This document shows, in pieces, positions 1 to 8,871 of a stretch of 64,000 nt of DNA. The position numbers were made by a program, and so were the translations under genes. The stretch comes from an uncultured bacterium (GTDB lineage Bacteria; Verrucomicrobiota; Kiritimatiellia; PWTM01). The notes under the pieces were generated by a model that saw only the letters and a program-made list of their open reading frames with translations, made no database searches and was not told the origin of the DNA. Positions within the stretch are counted from its first letter, which is position 1, and each line of letters opens with the position of its first letter. Location: the NCBI GenBank assembly GCA_937139365.1, contig CAKZPT010000090.1:1-64000 (forward strand), given 5' to 3'.

Positions 1-859
1 ATCCAAATGGCACTCCGTCGACCGGCCGGCTGCGCAAGCGATCGAGGCCGGCCAGCAGCGACAGCGGCAGGCTCATTCCCGCGGTCCCCGCCCCCAGTCG
101 CACGCCGGCTTCCCCGCGGCCGTGGTAGTCCGAGCCACCCGTCGCCAGCAGGCCATACCGCTCGGCCAGCGCCCGGAGCCGCACGGCGCCGCTCGCAACG
201 TGCCGCGAGTGCCAGACCTCGAGGCCGTCCAGGCCGGCCTCCCGAAGCTCCGCGACGAGCGCCCTCAAGTGCGCGCCCTTGCAGCGCAGCAGACCCGGAT
301 GCGCTAGCACCGTCACGGCCCCGGCCGACCTCAGCATTGCGATCGTCTCGGCGGCGGAAAAACGAAACCGGTCCACGTACGCCGGCCGCCCGCGGGCCAG
401 CCACCGGTCGAACGCCTCCTGTGCGGTTTGCACGCAGCCGATCTCCACCAGCGCCCGCGCGAAATGCAGTCGGCCAACGGCGCCGACCCCCGCCTGCCGC
501 AGGACGTCGTCGCGGCCCACACCCAGTCCCAGCGCGCGCAAACGCGCAAGGATCGCCTCGTTCCGCTCCCGGCGGCCCTGCCGCAGCCGACGCAGCGCCG
601 CGCACAGTCGCGGCGTTGGCCGCGGAAAATATCCGAGGATGTGCAGCGGGCCGTGCTCGTGCGCGGCGCTGAGTTCCACGCCGAGCACCGGCCGCACCCC
701 CGCCGCCTTCGCCGCCCGCACGAATCTCCGCCAGCCGGCCATCGTGTCATGGTCGGTCAACGCAAGCGCTTTCAGGCCGATGCCGGCCGCCTCGCGGACC
801 AGTTCCTCCGGAGAAACCGTACCATCGGAGAAGTCGGAATGGACGTGGAGATCAACCAT
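1..859 (-). CDS. PHP-domain phosphoesterase (TrpH/RNase AM-like), C-terminus beyond window edge
   Basis: Read on the minus strand from ATG at 859: MVDLHVHSDFSDGTVSPEELVREAAGIGLKALALTDHDTMAGW... Classic PHP motifs (HxH; TDHD). Absent from the ORF track because it is open at the window edge. Start overlaps the topA stop. Confidence 0.9.
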   Translation of the reverse strand, partial: MVDLHVHSDFSDGTVSPEELVREAAGIGLKALALTDHDTMAGWRRFVRAAKAAGVRPVLGVELSAAHEHGPLHILGYFPRPTPRLCAALRRLRQGRRERNEAILARLRALGLGVGRDDVLRQAGVGAVGRLHFARALVEIGCVQTAQEAFDRWLARGRPAYVDRFRFSAAETIAMLRSAGAVTVLAHPGLLRCKGAHLRALVAELREAGLDGLEVWHSRHVASGAVRLRALAERYGLLATGGSDYHGRGEAGVRLGAGTAGMSLPLSLLAGLDRLRSRPVDGVPFG

Positions 860-3410
860 CGCCGGCCGACGCGCCCGCGGGGCCGGCCCCGTCGAGCAAG
901 GGGGTCTGATAGCTCCGGGCCATCCGCCGCAGCGCCGAGACCTGCCGCGGTGTCAGCCGCCCCTTCTCGCGAAATTGACGCTCGACTGATTCAAAAAACT
1001 CGCGGTCGCTCCACGCGCGGCCGCGCGCCTCGCGGGGAGGACGCCACTCCTTCACCGAGCGCAGCTCCTCAAGGAGCCGACGAACCTCGGCCGCATGGGC
1101 CCCCTCCTCGACCCCAGCCGGTCCCTGTTCCGCCGCCGGCGCCGAAGGCCCGTCCGCCGCCGACTCCGACGGCAGTCGGCCGTACCGGCGCGCGATCCCC
1201 TCGAGCGCAGAGATCTGACGCCCGGTCAACGCCCGGCCCTGCTCCGCCTGGCGCCGCAGCGAGGCGACGAACTGCGCATCGTCGTACGCCCGTCCCCGAA
1301 CCTTACGGGGCGGTTGGAACTCGACGCCGTCGAGCGCGGCCAACAGCGCGGCAGCGCGGGCGGCGAGGACCGGATCGGCCGGGGAATCGGAGCCGCCCTC
1401 CGGCGCCGCACCGCCCAGTTCCCGCAGAAGGGGTTCGAGTTCGGGGATCTGGTCGCGATAGGACCACGCCAGCCGTTTCAAGACAGCGACCTGGCGGTCG
1501 GTCAGCGCACCGCCGCCATCGAGCCGCTCCCGCAACGAACGGACGAAGACCTCGTCGTCGAACGCACGGCGGCCCCGGGAGGCCGCCGGCGTCCTCCACT
1601 GCCTTACGCGGCCCAGCAGGTCGAGGACGCGCGACGTCGAATCGGGGTGCGGGTCGGCCCCGCGAGCCTCGGCCATCCACGCGCGGTAGGACTCGTAAAA
1701 CTCGCGGAGCATGGCCTGCCAATCGGTCCGGCCCTCCTCGACCTCGTCGAGTCGCTCCTCCATGCGGGCGGTGAAGCCGACGTCGAACAGCTTCGGCAGA
1801 CGTTCGGCGAGGAAATCGTTGACGGCCATGCCGAGGGCGGTGGGACGAATCGTCCGTTTTTCGCGCTCGATGTATCGGCGCTCGTGCAGTAGCTGGACGG
1901 TGGCGGCGTAGGTGCTGGGCCGGCCGATGCCGTTTTCCTCCATCGCGCGCACGAGGGACGCATCGGTGTAGCGCCGCGGTGGTTGGGTGAACTTCTGCTC
2001 CGTAAGCCAGTCGCCGACGCGGTCGAGCGGCTCACCGGGTTCGAGCGGCGGCAGCGTCTGGGCCGGCTCGCCGTCCTCCTCTTCCTCGGCGCCGGGGGTG
2101 GGTGCGGCCAGGGCCGCGTCGCCGGCGACGGCGAGGTGTCCGGGGAACTCCACGGCGGTCGCGGCGGCGCGGAACACGAGTGTGGGGCCGCCGACGGACG
2201 GCGGCACAGCCTCGATCTCGACGGACGTCTGGACCAACCGGGCGGGTGCCATCTGGCTGGCGACAAACCGCCGCCAGACGAGCTCATACAGTTTGAGCTC
2301 CTCGGGTTTCAGATGGCGGGCCATCTCCTCCGGGGTCCGCCGGACGTCGGTGGGGCGGATGGCCTCGTGGGCCTGTTGGGCATCCGCGCGGCTCCGGTAC
2401 ACGTTGGGCTGTTCCGGCAGGTATTCCCGGCCGAACCGCTCCGCGATCCATTCGCGGGCCGCGGCCTGCGCCTCGGCCGCGACGGCGACGGAGTCGGTGC
2501 GCATGTACGTGATCAGGCCGACGGGCCCCCCGCCGAGGTCCACGCCTTCGTAGAGGGTTTGGGCGATCCGCATCGTGCGCGGCGGGGTGAAACCGCATGC
2601 GCGGGAGGCGGCCTGCTGCAGCGTGCTGGTGATGAACGGCGGTGGCGCGCGCCGCTGCAGCGGGCGGCGTTCGACCGAGGCGACGCGGAGGGGCCGGTCG
2701 TCGAGTTCGCGCCGGAGCGCCTCGACGGCGGCGGCATCGGGAATTCCGGGCTTGCGACCGTCCACTTTCGCCAACCGCGCAACGAACGGCGTGGTCGGTT
2801 CGACGCGTTTCGCGGCGCGGACGCCGACGATCCAATATTCTTCCGGCTTGAAGTTTTGGATCGCCTTCTCGCGGTCGCACACCAGCCGCAGCGTCGCCGT
2901 CTGGACGCGGCCGGCGCTGGCGGCCCCGGCGATGCGGCGGCTGAGGAAGGGACTGACGCCATAGCCGACGATGCGGTCCAGAATCCGCCGCGCCTGTTGC
3001 GCGTCGACCATTCGCAGGTCCAGTGGGCGCGGCGAGGCCAGCGCCTGGCGGATGGCGCGCTCGGTGATCTCATGGTACGCGATGCGGAGGAACCGGGGGT
3101 CGTCGTCCCTTTGCTTCAGCAGCTCGCGGACGTGCCAGGCGATCGCCTCGCCCTCGCGGTCCGGGTCGGGGGCCAAATAGATCCGGTCGGCCGTTCTTGC
3201 GGCGGCGCGAAGGTCGGCGACGACCCTGGCGCGGCCGCGAATCACGGCATACTTCGGTTCGAATCGCCCGCCGATCGTCACGCCGAAACGACGCTCGGGC
3301 AGATCGCGGACGTGGCCCAACGTGGCGCGGACCGAGACGCCGCGGCCCAGCAGCCGGGACAGCGTCCGCGCCTTGGCCGGCGACTCGACGATGACGAGCG
3401 TCCCACTCAT
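852..3410 (-). CDS. topA: DNA topoisomerase I (type IA) with three non-canonical C-terminal repeats
   Basis: MSGTLVIVESPAKARTLSRLLG (TOPRIM), active-site region GLITYMRTDS, PSTYAATVQLL. C-terminus lacks CxxC zinc fingers and has three ~60-aa repeats. Confidence 0.95.
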   Translation of the reverse strand: MSGTLVIVESPAKARTLSRLLGRGVSVRATLGHVRDLPERRFGVTIGGRFEPKYAVIRGRARVVADLRAAARTADRIYLAPDPDREGEAIAWHVRELLKQRDDDPRFLRIAYHEITERAIRQALASPRPLDLRMVDAQQARRILDRIVGYGVSPFLSRRIAGAASAGRVQTATLRLVCDREKAIQNFKPEEYWIVGVRAAKRVEPTTPFVARLAKVDGRKPGIPDAAAVEALRRELDDRPLRVASVERRPLQRRAPPPFITSTLQQAASRACGFTPPRTMRIAQTLYEGVDLGGGPVGLITYMRTDSVAVAAEAQAAAREWIAERFGREYLPEQPNVYRSRADAQQAHEAIRPTDVRRTPEEMARHLKPEELKLYELVWRRFVASQMAPARLVQTSVEIEAVPPSVGGPTLVFRAAATAVEFPGHLAVAGDAALAAPTPGAEEEEDGEPAQTLPPLEPGEPLDRVGDWLTEQKFTQPPRRYTDASLVRAMEENGIGRPSTYAATVQLLHERRYIEREKRTIRPTALGMAVNDFLAERLPKLFDVGFTARMEERLDEVEEGRTDWQAMLREFYESYRAWMAEARGADPHPDSTSRVLDLLGRVRQWRTPAASRGRRAFDDEVFVRSLRERLDGGGALTDRQVAVLKRLAWSYRDQIPELEPLLRELGGAAPEGGSDSPADPVLAARAAALLAALDGVEFQPPRKVRGRAYDDAQFVASLRRQAEQGRALTGRQISALEGIARRYGRLPSESAADGPSAPAAEQGPAGVEEGAHAAEVRRLLEELRSVKEWRPPREARGRAWSDREFFESVERQFREKGRLTPRQVSALRRMARSYQTPLLDGAGPAGASAGDG

Positions 3411-4543
3411 GCGCCATCCCCCGCGCCGCGCGGCGGCGACACCGCCAGCGCCACGCGGCGGCCAGGGAGCATACGGACGACGCGCTTGATTTCCAGCCCG
3501 ACCAACAGCGAGGCCAGGCGAGAGGCCGGCACGCCGCTGCGCCGCGCCAGCGTGTCGGCGTCCAGTTCGCCCTCCGCCAGCGCCTCGACCACGCGCGCCT
3601 CGTCGCCATCGAACCGAAAGCCGGGGGCTGGGGGCGACGCCGCGGCCGCCGCGTCGAGGGCAGCCGGCGGGAAGAGGTACTCGAACTCCTCGAGAACGTC
3701 CCGGACATCTTCGACCAGCTTCGCCCCCTGGCGGATCAGCGCATGCGGCCCCTGCGACATCGGCTGGTCCACCCGGCCGGGCACGGCGAAGACGGCCCGC
3801 CCCTGGTCGAGGGCCCGCGCGGCGGTGATCATGGCGCCGCTTTGGCGGTCGGCCTCAACGACGACGACGCCCAGGGACCAGCCGCTGATCAGGCGGTTCC
3901 GGTAGGGAAAGGTCGTGCGGTCCGGCTCGCGGCCAAGGCTGAACTCGGAGACGACGGCACCCTGCGCGGCGATGCGGTCTGCCAGCGGGCGCGCCTCGGG
4001 GGGATAGAGCCGGTCGAGCGCGCCGCCCAGAACGGCGAGGGTTCGGCCGCCCGCCCTGAGCGCACCCTCGTGGGCGGCCATGTCGATGCCGCGTGCCAGG
4101 CCGCTGACGACGGTCATGCCAGCCTGGGCTAACTGCCATGCAAGCCGGTCGGCGACGGATCGCCCGTAATGCGTGCAGCGACGAGAGCCGACCACCGCGA
4201 CGGCGTGGCGGTCGGCGGGGCAGAGGTCGCCGACCACGTAGAGGGCCAGCGGCGGGTCGTGGATTTCGCGGAGCGGGGTGGGATAGTCGTCGTCGGCGGG
4301 CGTGACGATTCGGGCGCCGAGCCGGCGGCAGGCGGCCTCCTCCGCGACGGGATCCGCGCGCCCGCGCTCCTTCACGATCGTGGCCGCCAGCTCGGGGCCG
4401 ATGCCGCCGCAGCCGCGCAGGTCCGCCTCGGAGGCCTCGAAAATCGCCGGCAGCGAGCCAAGGTGCGCGGCGAGGGCGCGGACGCGGACGGGGCCGAGCT
4501 GCGGGATCAGGTTGAGCGCGATGTAGGCCTCGCGGTCGGTCAT
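3407..4543 (-). CDS. dprA: DNA-processing protein DprA
   Basis: VVGSRRCTHYGRSVADRLAWQLAQAGMTVVSGLARGIDMAAHEGAL...LDRLYPPE...SEF; C-terminal winged-helix-like segment. Confidence 0.95.
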   Translation of the reverse strand: MTDREAYIALNLIPQLGPVRVRALAAHLGSLPAIFEASEADLRGCGGIGPELAATIVKERGRADPVAEEAACRRLGARIVTPADDDYPTPLREIHDPPLALYVVGDLCPADRHAVAVVGSRRCTHYGRSVADRLAWQLAQAGMTVVSGLARGIDMAAHEGALRAGGRTLAVLGGALDRLYPPEARPLADRIAAQGAVVSEFSLGREPDRTTFPYRNRLISGWSLGVVVVEADRQSGAMITAARALDQGRAVFAVPGRVDQPMSQGPHALIRQGAKLVEDVRDVLEEFEYLFPPAALDAAAAASPPAPGFRFDGDEARVVEALAEGELDADTLARRSGVPASRLASLLVGLEIKRVVRMLPGRRVALAVSPPRGAGDGA

Positions 4544-5193
4544 TGCCCGTCGCCGCCCCCGTCGGCCGCGGGATTGGCTTTGCGGCGGCGCGTCCCGCCA
4601 AGGCCGGACCTCGCCCGCCCGCGAAATAGCTCCAACTGCGGGTCGCGCAACAACCCCAGAGAACGGCAGATCCGCAGCATCTGGAGGACGTCGGACCGGT
4701 CGTAGTCAAACCGGCGGCCGGCGGCGGAGGCCAGCTCGGTCAGGACGATTCGGAACAGCACTACGCCGTCCACGCCGTGCTCCCGCAGCATCTCCAGCGT
4801 CCGGCGAGCCAAGTCCGACGCGGGCGGCAGAGACGGCAGGCACAGGATCGTCGCGACCGATTCGACGCCGAGCCGCCGCGCGGCCTCGCGGCGGACCTCC
4901 GGCGAGCCGATCCGCATCAGGTCGGGGTTGTCCTCGAATGTCGCAGGGGCGAACCGCTCAGTGAACCAGCCGCGTACGCTGACGGCGGCGGCGCGCACGG
5001 CGCGCAGCGAGCGGCCGTCCCACAGGCCGGGAGGCGGAGACGTCCCTTCGGCCGCCGGATTCCACGCCAGCAGGTCGATCTCCTCATCCGGCCGCTTGGC
5101 CCGCGCGACGACCTGGTACTTTCGCGGCTGGCGCACCAGGCAGCCATGCAGTTCCAGCCAGTCGCGCACGATGGATTCACTGACGGAGGGCAT
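4540..5193 (-). CDS. Conserved hypothetical protein, 217 aa
   Basis: ORF in coupled operon, overlaps dprA start (4 bp) and aroB end (17 bp); no family recognised. Confidence 0.75.
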   Translation of the reverse strand: MPSVSESIVRDWLELHGCLVRQPRKYQVVARAKRPDEEIDLLAWNPAAEGTSPPPGLWDGRSLRAVRAAAVSVRGWFTERFAPATFEDNPDLMRIGSPEVRREAARRLGVESVATILCLPSLPPASDLARRTLEMLREHGVDGVVLFRIVLTELASAAGRRFDYDRSDVLQMLRICRSLGLLRDPQLELFRGRARSGLGGTRRRKANPAADGGGDGQ

Positions 5194-6271
5194 CCCACGC
5201 CTCCTTCAACACCTCGGCGGGCACCTCGATGCCATACCGCGCCGAACCGATCCGCTCCAGCAGCACGAACCGCGGCACGCGGCCGGCCGCCTTCTTGTCG
5301 CGGGCCATTGCGGCGGCGACCTCGCTCCAGCAGAGGTCGGCGACGGCGGAGGTCGTGGGCAGACCGAGGCCACGCAGCACCGAGAGGATCCGGTCATGAT
5401 CGGCCGGCGGCAGACCGGTCAGCCGGACGGAAAGCCGGGCGGCGTAGGCCATTCCGATGGCCACCGCCTCGCCGTGCCGCCAGCGGGCGAACCCCGTCGC
5501 CGCCTCGAGCGCGTGCCCGAGCGTGTGGCCGAAGTTAAGCGTCGCGCGAAGGCCGCCCTCGCGCTCGTCGGCCGCCACGACCTCGGCCTTGTGACGGCAG
5601 CAGGCGGCGACGACCTCCTCGAACGTCGCGCCGGCCGGGTCCAGAGCCGCCGGGCCGAGCCGTTCGATCGTCCCGAACAGCGAGGCGTCGCGGATGAGGC
5701 CGTACTTGACCACCTCCGCCATGCCGGAGCGGAATTCCGCGGCCGGCAGTGTCGGTAGCGTATCGAGGTCGACCACCACCAGCGAAGGCTGATGGAACGC
5801 GCCGACGAGGTTCTTGCCCCACGGAAGGTCCACGCCCGTCTTGCCGCCGACCGAACTGTCCACCATCGCCAGCAGCGAGGTCGGCACCTGGACGTAACGC
5901 ACGCCCCGCAGATAGGTCGCTGCCATGAACCCGGCCAGGTCGCCGACGACGCCGCCGCCCAGCGCGACGACAAAGGAGGAACGGTCCAGCCCAGCCTCGA
6001 CGGCCGCGCGGTAGAGTTCGAGCAGCCGGTCATGCGTCTTCGAGGCCTCCCCCGCCGGCACGACGGCCGCCGCGGAAGCGATGCCGGCCGCCGCCAGGGA
6101 GTCCGCGGCCGCCTCTCCGTACAACGGCGCGATTCCGGAGTCGGTCACCAGCAACGCGTGTCCCGTCAGCCCGCGCTCGCGGCAGAGGGAACCCAACGAT
6201 CCGAGCAGGCCCCTGCCGATCCAGATCGGATACGAGCGATCGCCCAGCCGCACATCCACCGTCGTCGCCAT
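5177..6271 (-). CDS. aroB: 3-dehydroquinate synthase
   Basis: ALGGGVVGDLAGFMAATYLRGVRYVQVPTSLLAMVDSSVGGKTGVDLPWGKNLVGAFHQP; NFGHTLGHALE. Confidence 0.97.
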   Translation of the reverse strand: MATTVDVRLGDRSYPIWIGRGLLGSLGSLCRERGLTGHALLVTDSGIAPLYGEAAADSLAAAGIASAAAVVPAGEASKTHDRLLELYRAAVEAGLDRSSFVVALGGGVVGDLAGFMAATYLRGVRYVQVPTSLLAMVDSSVGGKTGVDLPWGKNLVGAFHQPSLVVVDLDTLPTLPAAEFRSGMAEVVKYGLIRDASLFGTIERLGPAALDPAGATFEEVVAACCRHKAEVVAADEREGGLRATLNFGHTLGHALEAATGFARWRHGEAVAIGMAYAARLSVRLTGLPPADHDRILSVLRGLGLPTTSAVADLCWSEVAAAMARDKKAAGRVPRFVLLERIGSARYGIEVPAEVLKEAWDALRQ

Positions 6272-6279
6272 GAATTGCG

Positions 6280-6308
6280 GACATAGCCCCCGACGTCGAC
6301 GATGTCAA
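6280..6308 (-). promoter_or_regulatory. Putative sigma70-type promoter for aroB operon (TTGACA - 17 bp - TATGTC)
   Basis: Perfect -35 on minus strand (TGTCAA at 6303-6308), 17-bp spacer, -10 TATGTC (6280-6285). Predicted TSS within a few nt of the aroB ATG (6271). Confidence 0.5.
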
Positions 6309-6331
6309 CCAGCCCCACCACGCACCCCCGC

Positions 6332-6360
6332 TTGAGCGGCCTCAGCGATCAGGATAGCAT
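6332..6360 (+). promoter_or_regulatory. Putative sigma70-type promoter (TTGAGC - 17 bp - TAGCAT) for LysM gene
   Basis: -35 TTGAGC 6332-6337, -10 TAGCAT 6355-6360, upstream of ATG at 6397. Confidence 0.4.
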
Positions 6361-6396
6361 GACGGTATTGCGGACGCCGATCAGAAAGGCTGACAA

Positions 6397-6942
6397 ATGA
6401 ACGAGATGATTTCGGGTGAAGACCGCGCGACTCCGATTGGCACGTGGCTGGCGGCGGGGCTGGGGGCGGCCGGCTTGGCTGCGGGCGTGGCGGCCATGGT
6501 GATGCTGCAGAAGGCACGACAGGAGGCGGCGGAGCTGCGGGATGCGCTGGAAGCGAGCAAGACCGAGATTTCCGCCTGCGCGCAAAGCCGGCGCAGCCTC
6601 GAGGCCGAGGTCAACCGGGCGCTCCAACAGATCGGCCAGCAATTCCGGTCCCACGGGGATGTCCTCAACACGCTGGCCGGCCGCATCGCGGCGCTTTCCG
6701 CGGCTGCGTCCAGCGCGGCGGCGCAAGGTGGGCTTTCGCCCGCGGCCGCCGCACCGCCCGCCCCGGCCGCCGCGCCCTCGCCGTCCCCCGCCGCAACGGG
6801 TCGCACCTACACCGTCGAGCCGGGCGACAACTTCGCCCGCATCGCGCGGAAGTTAAACGTCCCCGTGTCGGCGCTCGAAAAGGCCAACCCCGACGTGCAG
6901 CCGAGCCGGCTGAAGATCGGCCAGAAAATCAATGTCCCGTAA
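6397..6942 (+). CDS. LysM-domain membrane protein
   Basis: N-terminal TM, coiled segment, C-terminal LysM: RTYTVEPGDNFARIARKLNVPVSALEKANPDVQPSRLKIGQKINVP. Confidence 0.9.
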   Translation: MNEMISGEDRATPIGTWLAAGLGAAGLAAGVAAMVMLQKARQEAAELRDALEASKTEISACAQSRRSLEAEVNRALQQIGQQFRSHGDVLNTLAGRIAALSAAASSAAAQGGLSPAAAAPPAPAAAPSPSPAATGRTYTVEPGDNFARIARKLNVPVSALEKANPDVQPSRLKIGQKINVP

Positions 6943-7390
6943 GCCGCTCCAACGGGCGGCGTGGACGCCCACGATCGCGGCCTCGGCGCTGTTCGCCGCC
7001 GGGTGCGCGAGCACTCCCGAAACCCGCATCGCACGGCATGCGGCCCTATTCGCGAGGTTTCCGCCGGACATCCAGCAAAAGATCCGAGCCGGCCAGGTCG
7101 AACCGGGATACACGGAGGACATGGTCCGCCTGGCGCTCGGCCGGCCCGACCGCGTCATCACCCGGCTGACGACGGAAGGCGAAAGCACGCTGTGGGTGTA
7201 CAAGCGGTACGAACCGGAGGTCTGGTCCGAGCCGGTGCCGGTCTGGTGGCCGAGCCGATCGACGCATCGCGGGGTCCGGTGGCATCCGGACATCTGGTGG
7301 ACCCACCAGACCTGGTGGCGCGAGGAGGCGGCGGCGCGGGTCGAATTCCGCGAGGGGCGCGTCATCGCCGTCGAACTCAGCCGCCGCTGA
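6932..7390 (+). CDS. Putative lipoprotein, Trp-rich (SmpA/OmlA-like reach uncertain)
   Basis: Lipobox-like ALFAAGCAS; GYTEDMVRLALGRPDRV resembles SmpA/OmlA-type segments. Confidence 0.75.
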   Translation: MSRKPLQRAAWTPTIAASALFAAGCASTPETRIARHAALFARFPPDIQQKIRAGQVEPGYTEDMVRLALGRPDRVITRLTTEGESTLWVYKRYEPEVWSEPVPVWWPSRSTHRGVRWHPDIWWTHQTWWREEAAARVEFREGRVIAVELSRR

Positions 7391-8870
7391 CGGGTCCGGC
7401 CGGAGGCGCCAACTCCGCCGCGATGCGGCGGGCCAGGACGGGTCCAATGCCGGGGACGGCGGCGATTTCCGCCTCCGCGGCGCGTGCCAGCCGAGCCACG
7501 GACCCGAACCGCCGCAGCAACGCGGCCTTTTTCGCCGGTCCCACGCCCTCGATCACATCGAGCCGCGATTCCGATATCCGCCGCGACCGCAATCGACGAT
7601 GATAGTCGAGCGCGAACCGATGGGCTTCGTCACGCAACATCTTCAGCACGGTCAGGGCGGGCGAGTCGGGAGCCAGCGACAGCACTCGTTCCGCACCGTC
7701 GGGTCCTCCGTACAGCTCCTCGAACCGCTTGGCCAGACCGACGGACGGGACGTCCGGCCGCCCGGCCTCGCGCAGGGCGGCGCGCGCGGCCCGTAGCTGC
7801 GTCAGCCCGCCGTCCACGACCAACAGGCCGGGCGGCTCCCATCCGGCGGCGCCCGCCCGCCCCCAGCGGCGGCGCAGCACCTCGGCCATCATCGCGGGGT
7901 CGTCGCTGCCTCCGACCGTTCGGATCCGGAAACGGCGATAGAGGCGCCGCTGCGGAAGCCCGTCGACGGCCACCACCATGCTACCGACCGCCAGCGTTCC
8001 GCCGAGGTTGGAGATGTCGTAGGCCTCAATGCGGCGCGGGGGGGTGGACAGGCCGAGCGCGGCCGCCAGCGCCGCCAACCCCTCCGCCGCCGCGGTGGCG
8101 CGGGCCGCCGGCGGACGGCGGCCGAGGGCTCGCTCCCGGATGGCGCGCTGGAGCGCGTCGAGAAGGTCGCGAAGCGCCGCGGCCCGCTCGAACTCCAGCG
8201 TCGAGGCGGCCTGCTTCATCGCGTCGCGCAGCAGCCGGAGCAGTTCCGGGTCCTCACCGCGAAGAAAAGCGGCGGCGCGCTCGGCGCGGCGGCGGTATTC
8301 TTCCGCCGAAATCCGCCCTACGCACGGCGCGCTGCAATAGCGCAGGATGTCGTTGTGGCAGTGGCGGTGGTCCTCGGGCCCGGGCTCGCGCGGGCGGCAA
8401 CGACGCAGGCCGAAATGCCTGTCAAGAAACTCGGCCGTCGTACGCGCGACGGCGGCGGAGGGGTAGGGGCCGAACCACAAAGCGCCATCGTCCCGCCGGA
8501 GACGCGCCAGCGTGAGTCGCGGCCATGGCTCGCGCAAGTCGAGCCGCAGCAACAGAAAGCGTTTATCGTCCTTGAACGCCACGTTGAAGCGGGGCCGGTA
8601 CTCCTTGATCCATTGCCCCTCCAGTACGGCCGCCTCCGCCTCCGTGCGCACGGGGACCGCGTCGAGGTCGGCGATGGAGCGCACCAGGCTGCGGAGGCGT
8701 CCGTCGGCGCGGCGCAGCGCCGCGGCGAAGAAATACGAGCGCACGCGGCGGCGAAGGGAGCTCGCCTTGCCGACGTAGATGACCCGCCCGGCAGCGTCGC
8801 GCATCAGGTAGACGCCGGGGGCGTCGGGCAGGTCGCCGAGTTTGGCGCGAATCCGGTCGGGGATGTCCAT
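7377..8870 (-). CDS. uvrC: UvrABC system protein C
   Basis: GIY-YIG: DAPGVYLMRDAAGRVIYVGKASSLRRRVRSYF; UVR motif; EAYDISNLGGT; VVDGGLTQL; C-terminal HhH. Confidence 0.95.
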   Translation of the reverse strand: MDIPDRIRAKLGDLPDAPGVYLMRDAAGRVIYVGKASSLRRRVRSYFFAAALRRADGRLRSLVRSIADLDAVPVRTEAEAAVLEGQWIKEYRPRFNVAFKDDKRFLLLRLDLREPWPRLTLARLRRDDGALWFGPYPSAAVARTTAEFLDRHFGLRRCRPREPGPEDHRHCHNDILRYCSAPCVGRISAEEYRRRAERAAAFLRGEDPELLRLLRDAMKQAASTLEFERAAALRDLLDALQRAIRERALGRRPPAARATAAAEGLAALAAALGLSTPPRRIEAYDISNLGGTLAVGSMVVAVDGLPQRRLYRRFRIRTVGGSDDPAMMAEVLRRRWGRAGAAGWEPPGLLVVDGGLTQLRAARAALREAGRPDVPSVGLAKRFEELYGGPDGAERVLSLAPDSPALTVLKMLRDEAHRFALDYHRRLRSRRISESRLDVIEGVGPAKKAALLRRFGSVARLARAAEAEIAAVPGIGPVLARRIAAELAPPAGPVSGG

Positions 8871-8871
8871 G

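Noticed and set aside
428-1774. 448-aa plus-strand ORF
   Set aside because: Antisense to PHP gene and the topA 3' end; R/P/A-rich shadow ORF.
1983-3905. 640-aa plus-strand ORF
   Set aside because: Antisense to topA and dprA; no family resemblance.
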